This document shows positions 59,012-64,000 of a DNA stretch of 64,000 bases, piece after piece. Source of the stretch: Alteromonas abrolhosensis (GTDB taxonomy: Bacteria > Pseudomonadota > Gammaproteobacteria > Enterobacterales > Alteromonadaceae). The notes beneath the pieces were generated by a model, which saw only the letters and a program-made list of their open reading frames with translations, searched no databases and was not told the DNA's origin. Each line of letters starts with the position of its first letter. Position 1 is the stretch's first letter. Where the stretch lies: contig NZ_MEJH01000005.1 of the NCBI RefSeq assembly GCF_001953635.1, positions 124,001 to 188,000 of the forward strand, given 5' to 3'. A program made the position numbers and the translations under genes.

Positions 59012-59587
59012 TTGAAATTCCCCAAAGACCCGAAAGCGAAGGCCAGTTTTGTGCCAGGTACTCTATATGCTGTAGCAGTTGATGATTTTATCTTTTATTG
59101 TCAAGTTGCTGCAAACCAGTCCTTAGGCTTCTTCAGAGTTCGCTCTAACAATATTCTTGAAATTAAGGAAATTCTTCGCTATCCAATTATGTCGAGATTC
59201 GGAATTAGCCGCCCCTCTCTAGGACGCGCTCTCAGAGATGGTTATTGGATAAAACTTGGAAAAGGTAATTTAAAGCAAGAGCTAAGCGAACCTGCTCCAA
59301 CTGTTCAGTGGCCTGTTGGAGAACTAAAAGTTTCTGTCTGGCTAGATGGTAAAATAGTTAAGGAAACTTCTGCTTTTGATCCAGACATCCAGTCCTTTGA
59401 AATGGTTAACGCATACGATGCGATATTTCATGTTCCTGAACGTCTAATCGTTGACTACACAGAAGATTCAGAAGAATTTGAGTCAGGGGGTACAGTTTGG
59501 AGGCAACGCAAATTAAAAGAATACCTTGCCAATAAATATTCAACCGCACCTCATCACCAACTCCCAGATGGGTGGGTGTATACGTAG
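59012..59587 (+). CDS. Soluble cassette protein of unknown function
   Basis: A 191-residue protein from the TTG at 59012, which follows GGAGAG at five bases' distance. The frame is open up to a GTG at 58961, but that codon is part of the right arm of a hairpin repeat, so I prefer 59012. The sequence alternates strands and turns (FVPGTLYAVAVDDFIFYCQVA, SVWLDGKIVKE, VPERLIVDYTED), faintly like the Imm26 immunity fold. No signal peptide is seen. Function unknown. Confidence 0.5.
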   Translation: MKFPKDPKAKASFVPGTLYAVAVDDFIFYCQVAANQSLGFFRVRSNNILEIKEILRYPIMSRFGISRPSLGRALRDGYWIKLGKGNLKQELSEPAPTVQWPVGELKVSVWLDGKIVKETSAFDPDIQSFEMVNAYDAIFHVPERLIVDYTEDSEEFESGGTVWRQRKLKEYLANKYSTAPHHQLPDGWVYT

Positions 59588-59591
59588 CGGG

Positions 59592-59723
59592 AACTATAAA
59601 AAACTTAGTGAGCGAAACATTTACTTATTGGCTCGCTTTATCAGCACAATTAATCATAAGTTTCACTTTGATGAAGCTGGTATTACATTGATCAGAAACG
59701 CTGATAGCTTTTCTTACAAGTAG
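59592..59723 (+). pseudogene. Possible fragment of a broken cassette gene
   Basis: An open stretch of 44 codons beyond the stop of the preceding gene, in another frame, reads NYKKLSERNIYLLARFIST... to a TAG at 59723. It has normal amino-acid composition but no start of its own. Together with the 46-codon frame at 59730-59870 it could be one former gene split by a frame change. Confidence 0.3.
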
Positions 59724-59729
59724 GAATCT

Positions 59730-59870
59730 TTGAAGCACTCAAAAGAATATTTAGACTGCCAAATTTTTTGTTTGAAAGAGGAATCCGGGCAGCATCTAGT
59801 ATCAATATGGGTGTATGCTAGGAATTACAGTTATTTTCGAGAAATGGCGAAAGAAAAACTTGGCATATAA
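59730..59870 (+). CDS. Small 46-residue ORF ending in an attC-like site
   Basis: Starts with TTG after TAGGA and ends with a TAA that overlaps the next attC-like site (ATAACAG), as cassette genes usually do. The peptide includes QIFCLKEESGQHL and WVYARNYSYFREMAKEK. It may be a real small protein or the C-terminal part of a frameshifted gene beginning upstream. Confidence 0.35.
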   Translation: MKHSKEYLDCQIFCLKEESGQHLVSIWVYARNYSYFREMAKEKLGI

Positions 59871-59956
59871 CAGTCACATAAGTTGCCCGTATGCTCTTTG
59901 GGGCATTAACAGCTGGACTCAGTTAATTCGCTCAGATTTTGTCCCACTTGTTACGA
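59867..59956 (+). repeat. Degenerate attC-like site
   Basis: Starts ATAACAG at 59867 with the preceding stop inside and ends CTTGTTACGA, close to the R' consensus. The internal GGAC/GTCC arms are weak. It lies in the 116-base spacer before the 84-residue membrane-protein gene. Confidence 0.45.
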
Positions 59957-59986
59957 ACCTTGTTTAAAAGTTATTTATTGCAGTAA

Positions 59987-60241
59987 ATGGAGATAACATT
60001 GGAAGTTAACAAAAAGTCTTACTCACTTGGAAGGTTTTCTTTAGACCTTCTTTGTATTGGGGGAGGGGTTATGTTTTCTTATTGGATGCTTTCTAATTTT
60101 GAAAGTGTGGAGCAGTGGTTTGAAGGCAGACGCTCAGACGGCTTGTCTTTCTTTGTCGGCATATTTTTGGCTCTTATAGGAACATGGGATATGACACAAG
60201 GCATATACAAATCAGTAAAGCTTAAGTTTGCCAAACAATGA
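59987..60241 (+). CDS. Small two-segment membrane protein
   Basis: An 84-residue protein with two hydrophobic segments (about 17-38 and 52-72) and short polar ends, ending KLKFAKQ. I see no family resemblance. It sits in a cassette between degenerate attC-like sites. Confidence 0.55.
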   Translation: MEITLEVNKKSYSLGRFSLDLLCIGGGVMFSYWMLSNFESVEQWFEGRRSDGLSFFVGIFLALIGTWDMTQGIYKSVKLKFAKQ

Positions 60242-60244
60242 TAG

Positions 60245-60356
60245 TCAACAAGGTGCTTAACATGTTCCTTGCGTTTACTGGCACACTAACGCGGAGCCAC
60301 TTTGCACCTAATTTTACTAAACGCACTATTTACCCTTAATGGGTGTTTAAACCTCA
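60245..60356 (+). repeat. Possible degenerate attC-like spacer
   Basis: The 127-base spacer starts AGTCAACAAGG and ends with ACCCTTAATGGGTGTTTAAA. Only the ACCC/GGGT hairpin and the GTTTAAA end suggest an attC remnant. Confidence 0.25.
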
Positions 60357-60368
60357 TGGAAGAGACAA

Positions 60369-60917
60369 ATGAAGTATTTATATTTTATAGCTTGTATAAC
60401 AATTTTAAGTAATCCCTCATACGCCAACGAAGCGTTTTCCGATTTACGCGCTGAGTTACTTGAAATGATGAAGCTCGATCAAGACACATTGCATGGTAAA
60501 ACTCAGTTAAGCTTTGAAGAACTTAACGCAAAGCAATCTCAAAGAGTACAAGAGATAGTTGAGAAATTTGGCTGGCCAACTATAGAAATGGTAGGTAAAG
60601 AGGCTTCTCAAGCGGCGTGGATTATTGTGCAACACGCAGACCACGACATTCAGTTCCAAAAAAATATGCTGTCGATGATGCTTCCTTTGGCCTTAACTAA
60701 AGAGATTGACCCAGGTAACTACGTATACCTTTATGACAGAATCCACACGCCTCAACTCTATGGAACACAAGGCAAATGTAAGGGAAGCACCTTTGAACCT
60801 TTTCCAATTAAAGACATAGAGAAAATAAATACGCGAAGGGACGAAATGGGAATGTCAACGGCACAAGAATATTGGGATATGGCCTCAGAAAGAATGTGTG
60901 GAGCAAGCAAGCACTGA
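60369..60917 (+). CDS. Exported DUF6624 family protein
   Basis: A 182-residue protein with a signal peptide ending near SYANEA. The mature part contains FGWPTIEMVGKEASQAAWIIVQHADHD, YLYDRIHTPQLYGTQ and the late GMSTAQEYWDM, the signature segments of DUF6624. His and Asp in HADHD and the YGTQ motif suggest a possible catalytic site, but no function is known. It is common in cassettes and near toxin genes. A 148-base spacer without a clear attC follows. Confidence 0.8.
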   Translation: MKYLYFIACITILSNPSYANEAFSDLRAELLEMMKLDQDTLHGKTQLSFEELNAKQSQRVQEIVEKFGWPTIEMVGKEASQAAWIIVQHADHDIQFQKNMLSMMLPLALTKEIDPGNYVYLYDRIHTPQLYGTQGKCKGSTFEPFPIKDIEKINTRRDEMGMSTAQEYWDMASERMCGASKH

Positions 60918-61064
60918 AAATGTTAGCGCTCTTTCAGGATGCTTGAATACGAGCGCGCCATGTGGTTACTTTATTACACGATACGATAGATGCGCTCATT
61001 TTGTGCTAAGCGATGTACCTAAAGCGCGTAGACTAAAATAATTAAAAAAAGGCAGCTTTAAGAC

Positions 61065-61817
61065 ATGGAGTCAGTCATATCTAATAATAACTCAGTAGAA
61101 AGTCAGTCAGCGGATAATAAATTCTTTGCTTCGTTCGCACTATTTATTACTTTTCTGGTGTATGGTGGGTTTGCTTTAAATTGGATATCTAACCCCAGCA
61201 ATTTGGGTAGAATTACTTTATGGACTGGATTGCACGGTGCTTTCAGTGCAACCTGGTACATATTACTTCTTACTCAGATAAAACTCGCAGGCAAAGGTAA
61301 CCTTGCATCTCATAGAGCTCTCGGCAAACTAAGCGTTATTCTTGTGTTCGGAATCCTCTTAACTGGTTCATTAATGGTTTTTGAGTTTTATCATCGCATG
61401 GCAGGCTTTGGTATATTCAATCCAGAAGATGCGCAAGCCAGAGTTAGGGCGGGCAGCTTTCTAGGCGGTGCATTTTTACAATGGCTAATTTTCCTAGTGC
61501 TTTACGCTCTCGGCGTTCTAAATATAAGAAACCCAGCGCACCACAAACGATTTATGATTGCAGCAGCAATCCAGATGATGCCAGAGGGATTGAATCGTGC
61601 TGTACACTTACTTTCGTTACCGGACTACTCCATGTTTATTTGCATGTTCTTAGTCTACCTAGTTCTTATGTTTTATGACTGGAAAGTACAAGGCCGTTTG
61701 TACGCCAGTACGATATTTTCGGTTGTTTTATTTTGTTTATTAGTGCTTACCATGCACACAGCATTCAAATGGCAGGCGTGGGGAGACTGGTCAGTAAAAA
61801 TGATCGGTAATATTTAG
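61065..61817 (+). CDS. Seven-segment membrane protein, cassette-borne
   Basis: A 250-residue protein with a polar N-terminus and about seven membrane segments. A His-containing loop (HGAFSATWYILLLTQIKLAGKGNLASHRALGKL) sits between segments two and three, and NPAHHKRFMIAAA before segment five; these paired His residues recall heme or metal binding in DUF2306-like or cytochrome b561-like proteins. The gene ends 2 bases before the next start, so it is coupled to the trypsin-like gene and forms one two-gene cassette. Confidence 0.6.
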   Translation: MESVISNNNSVESQSADNKFFASFALFITFLVYGGFALNWISNPSNLGRITLWTGLHGAFSATWYILLLTQIKLAGKGNLASHRALGKLSVILVFGILLTGSLMVFEFYHRMAGFGIFNPEDAQARVRAGSFLGGAFLQWLIFLVLYALGVLNIRNPAHHKRFMIAAAIQMMPEGLNRAVHLLSLPDYSMFICMFLVYLVLMFYDWKVQGRLYASTIFSVVLFCLLVLTMHTAFKWQAWGDWSVKMIGNI

Positions 61818-61819
61818 CA

Positions 61820-62650
61820 TTGACTAACGAAAAACAAATTTTGAATTTATTCCTATTGCACCAACGCAGACTAATATGGGTGTTTTTGGCGCTCTGTTGT
61901 TTTGAAAGTAATGCAGTAGTTATGAGACACGATGTTTCTGCAGAAAAATATCGTGTTGAAAAAATGCCAGAATATGTTGTAGATATGCCAGGTGAGGGCC
62001 ACGGGGTTCTCATCGCAGAGCAGTGGGTTGTTACTGTCGCACATAGTATCTTTTACGATTATACGAATTCCAACTTAAAAGTTGGTTCTAAATACTATGA
62101 AATAGAAAAGGTTTATATCCATCCAGGTTACATAAAGCCAAGGGGCAATGAATTAAGCGGTGATTTAGCTCCGCTAATGCAAGTTTTGAAATCCAGCAGC
62201 GATATTGCGTTAATAAAACTATCCAGTCCAGTTTCAGACATTAAACCCATTTCAGTCTATTCAGAAGCTGCCGAGAAAGGGCGTGTCATAACAGTTTTTG
62301 GTAAAGGCGCAACTGGAAATGGGTTAACAGGTGAGAACGTAGAAACTAAATCGCTCAATCAGGCAAACAAATTTCAAAATGTCGTAGAAAGTGCAAATGG
62401 TAAATGGCTAACGTTCAAATTTGATTCTCCTAAAAATGCGCTTCCCCTAGAAGGAATGCATGGCTCAGGAGATAGCGGAGGCGCTTCTATTATTTATCAA
62501 GATGGTGAGCCATATCTAGTGGGGTTATCGAGTTGGCAATTTGCGACTGGAGATATTTCTGAATTTAAAGGAGGGCTGTATGGTACTACTGCTTATCAGA
62601 CTAGATTATCAAATTACTACCATTGGATTCTGAATATTATTGGTAACTAA
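61820..62650 (+). CDS. Trypsin-like serine protease, exported or membrane-anchored
   Basis: A 276-residue S1-type protease. The catalytic triad is H75 (VTVAHS), D128 (SSDIALIKL) and S219 (GSGDSGGAS), all in canonical context. An N-terminal hydrophobic stretch (about 18-34) is a signal sequence or anchor. It starts with TTG two bases after the membrane-protein gene stop, without its own ribosome site, so translation is probably coupled. The substrate is unknown. Confidence 0.8.
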   Translation: MTNEKQILNLFLLHQRRLIWVFLALCCFESNAVVMRHDVSAEKYRVEKMPEYVVDMPGEGHGVLIAEQWVVTVAHSIFYDYTNSNLKVGSKYYEIEKVYIHPGYIKPRGNELSGDLAPLMQVLKSSSDIALIKLSSPVSDIKPISVYSEAAEKGRVITVFGKGATGNGLTGENVETKSLNQANKFQNVVESANGKWLTFKFDSPKNALPLEGMHGSGDSGGASIIYQDGEPYLVGLSSWQFATGDISEFKGGLYGTTAYQTRLSNYYHWILNIIGN

Positions 62651-62713
62651 AAAGTAAGTTATTTCAATTGGGTGCTCTTAGGGCATGAATTCATTTACTT
62701 TGTAAAGACTAAT

Positions 62714-62736
62714 CAAGACAGGCATATTTGTAATCG
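62714..62736 (+). repeat. CAAGACAGGCA repeat, copy 4
   Basis: CAAGACAGGCA at 62714-62724 is preceded by GACTAAT and followed by TATTTGT, as in the other copies. It lies 64 bases after the preceding stop in a 267-base spacer. I could not find a matching right arm for this copy. Confidence 0.55.
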
Positions 62737-62917
62737 TCAGGTTTACCGTACTTCATTGAAAAGTTGTATAAATAACAAAGCAGAGATAAGCATATAGTCT
62801 TGCATATATGAAGAGAAATGGCGGCTCAAAGACCTAGAGTTATAGTCTCGAAATAAAGAGCTCACTTTCACGTGCCTCGCATTAAAAAATAAGTATCAAT
62901 AAAAATTAGGAGAGAAA

Positions 62918-63388
62918 ATGCACCCGAATAGACACGCTATAGCTTTTGGAAGTCTAGTATTTTTGGTGGTATCGATTGTTTTAATTATTGCTGCATTATT
63001 TTGGGGTTGGCCAAAATATAAAGTCTATAAGAAAGAAATGGATGGTATTGCTGCACTGAAAGAAGCAGAGTGGAGCAAGCAAATACTTATTGAAGAAGCC
63101 AAGGCTAGAGAGCAAGCAGCGTTAATGCAGGCGAAAGCCAGAGTCACACTAGCGCAAGCAGAAGGCGAAGCTAAAATTGTGCAAGCTAAAGCCGAAGGAC
63201 TTGCTGATATTGAGCGTGCAAAAGCCGCTGCTGAAGCTAATAGGATTATTGGCGAATCGCTTAAAGGCAATGAAGAGTACCTTCGCTACGTCTGGATCAA
63301 AGGTCTTCAAGATGGAAATGGTGAACGCATTTATATTCCAACTGAGGCTGGCCTTCCTATACTCGAAGCAGGTAAGGCAGGGAAGTAA
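62918..63388 (+). CDS. Prohibitin/SPFH-tail-like membrane protein
   Basis: A 156-residue protein with one N-terminal membrane segment (about 9-30), then a long coiled coil with repeated AKAEG and AQAEG units (about 50-110), and a C-terminal segment LKGNEEYLRYVWIKGLQDGNGERIYIPTEAG, similar to the end of prohibitin/HflC-type proteins. It lacks the SPFH globular domain of those families, so it looks like a shortened form. It is encoded 34 bases before the P-loop gene and has a GGAGAG ribosome site. Confidence 0.6.
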   Translation: MHPNRHAIAFGSLVFLVVSIVLIIAALFWGWPKYKVYKKEMDGIAALKEAEWSKQILIEEAKAREQAALMQAKARVTLAQAEGEAKIVQAKAEGLADIERAKAAAEANRIIGESLKGNEEYLRYVWIKGLQDGNGERIYIPTEAGLPILEAGKAGK

Positions 63389-63422
63389 TATCCCACTACT
63401 GGGTTACATTAGGTAAAAAGCT

Positions 63423-63917
63423 ATGGCAAAAATTTTAATATTTGGTAACTCTGGTTCTGGAAAATCTACTCTGGCACAGCACTTATGCAAAACGCAAGGT
63501 TTAGCTCATTTAGATCTAGATACATTAGCGTGGAAACTTACTAGCCCACCTGAAAGAAAGCCTATCAAGGAGTCTGAAGAAGAGATAAAGGCTTTTATTT
63601 CTTCTAATGACAAATGGGTAATTGAAGGCTGTTATACAGACTTACTAAAAATTGTAGAACAGCAGTCTACTGAAATTATATTTATGAACTTACCCATTGA
63701 ATCCTGCATTTCAAACGCAAAGGCGAGACCTTGGGAGCCCCATAAATACGAGACTAAGCAAGCCCAAGATGAAAACTTAGCAATGCTTATTGATTGGATT
63801 GGGCAATATTCAGAAAGAAACGATACATTTTCTTATGCGGCACATAAGCAGTTTTATGATAGTTACCATGGTCATAAGACGATGATTACTCAAAATGTCC
63901 CAACCGAGCCAAATTAG
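63423..63917 (+). CDS. P-loop kinase-like protein (adenylate kinase/FlaR-like)
   Basis: A 164-residue P-loop NTPase with Walker A GNSGSGKST at residues 8-16. The pattern AHLDLDTLAW, WVIEGCYTDLL and IIFMNLPIESC with a late RPWEPH is that of the small adenylate-kinase-like or FlaR-type group. It may phosphorylate a nucleotide or small molecule; the acceptor is unknown. It is 34 bases after the coiled-coil gene. Confidence 0.75.
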   Translation: MAKILIFGNSGSGKSTLAQHLCKTQGLAHLDLDTLAWKLTSPPERKPIKESEEEIKAFISSNDKWVIEGCYTDLLKIVEQQSTEIIFMNLPIESCISNAKARPWEPHKYETKQAQDENLAMLIDWIGQYSERNDTFSYAAHKQFYDSYHGHKTMITQNVPTEPN

Positions 63918-63958
63918 GCAAATTCGTTAATATATGAAATAAGTGAAACAGAGTTTCA

Positions 63959-64000
63959 ATGAAGATAAATCTACTTTTAGCATTATTATTTCTAGCATCA
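63959..64000 (+). CDS. Start of an exported protein, cut by the window end
   Basis: An ATG at 63959 opens MKINLLLALLFLAS, a typical signal peptide, and continues out of the window. It is the next gene after the P-loop gene in the same array. Confidence 0.5.
   Translation, partial: MKINLLLALLFLAS

Larger units (their letters stand above)
48740..64000 (+). mobile_element. Cassette cluster resembling a chromosomal integron array without integrase (CALIN-like)
   Basis: About 18 mostly single-gene units, all on the plus strand, separated by 30-300 bases of palindromic spacer. Several spacers match integron attC logic: they begin at or within the stop codon with TAAC (as at 57816-57822, ACCTAAC) and end in GTTAGGT/GTTATGT (57308-57314, 56787-56793), with long internal stems and GCTTCGC or similar loops. 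The encoded proteins are the usual cassette mix: small exported proteins, DUF1963, DUF6624, and toxin/defence-type HEPN proteins. No integrase gene or attI site is in the window, so it is a CALIN or part of a larger array whose integrase is to the right. Confidence 0.7.

Noticed and set aside
62918-63416. Possible short tandem-repeat array in the AKAEG region
   Set aside because: The DNA repeats are imperfect and follow the coiled-coil coding sequence; they are protein-level repeats, not a CRISPR or satellite.

Overview
The window looks like chromosome of a marine gammaproteobacterium of the Alteromonadales, most likely Alteromonas or a close relative. This is inferred from the sequences and order of its housekeeping genes, not from a database search. 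Positions 1-48740 are ordinary core chromosome. From about 48740 to the right edge the DNA looks AT-richer and is organised as one-gene units, all on the + strand, separated by palindromic spacers. I read this part as a chromosomal integron-type gene-cassette cluster whose integrase is not in view (CALIN-like).

Layout. (1) 1-14931, minus strand: a DUF2797 gene fragment, asparaginase I, the lipoate genes lipB-lipA with ybeD, then the conserved cell-wall and envelope cluster leuS-lptE-holA-nadD-rsfS-rlmH-mrdA-rodA-rlpA-dacA. It combines side-wall synthesis (PBP2/RodA), peptidoglycan trimming (PBP5, RlpA), LPS export (LptE), NAD synthesis and ribosome maturation (RlmH, RsfS). (2) 15252-21466: an exported SRPBCC protein, a Lon-like protease, an RDD membrane protein, an exported protein with two OB-like repeats, and a short-chain dehydrogenase. 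(3) 21581-28489: yhbY diverging from rlmE-ftsH-folP-glmM-tpiA-secG-tRNA-Leu(GAG), close to the E. coli order. (4) 28690-48679: an EAL-type c-di-GMP protein, a 52-residue Pmp3/YqaE protein, a hemerythrin-like protein, GdhA, a phosphatase/diacylglycerol-kinase fusion, two small enzymes, a HAD phosphatase, a eukaryotic-type topoisomerase IB, proline uptake and synthesis (putP, proB, proA), an MscS channel, an HNH endonuclease, pnp and a DUF1244 gene. The rimP-nusA-infB-rbfA-truB-rpsO block that lies between tRNA-Leu and pnp in E. coli is absent here.

(5) 48740-64000, the cassette region. Three consecutive genes encode proteins with the HEPN RNase signature R-x4-H, and the middle one may also carry a PIN/NYN-like C-terminal domain. 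After them come an exported HExxH protein, a zinc-ribbon membrane protein, a two-motif aspartyl protease, an exported amidohydrolase, several small exported or unknown proteins (DUF1963, DUF6624), a membrane protein translationally close to a trypsin-like protease, a prohibitin-tail-like coiled-coil protein and a P-loop kinase-like protein. Spacers include attC-like sites with R'-type ends near GTTAGGT/GTTATGT, and a second hairpin family built around CAAGACAGGCA, found four times. The HEPN trio and this repeat family are the best candidates for something not yet described.
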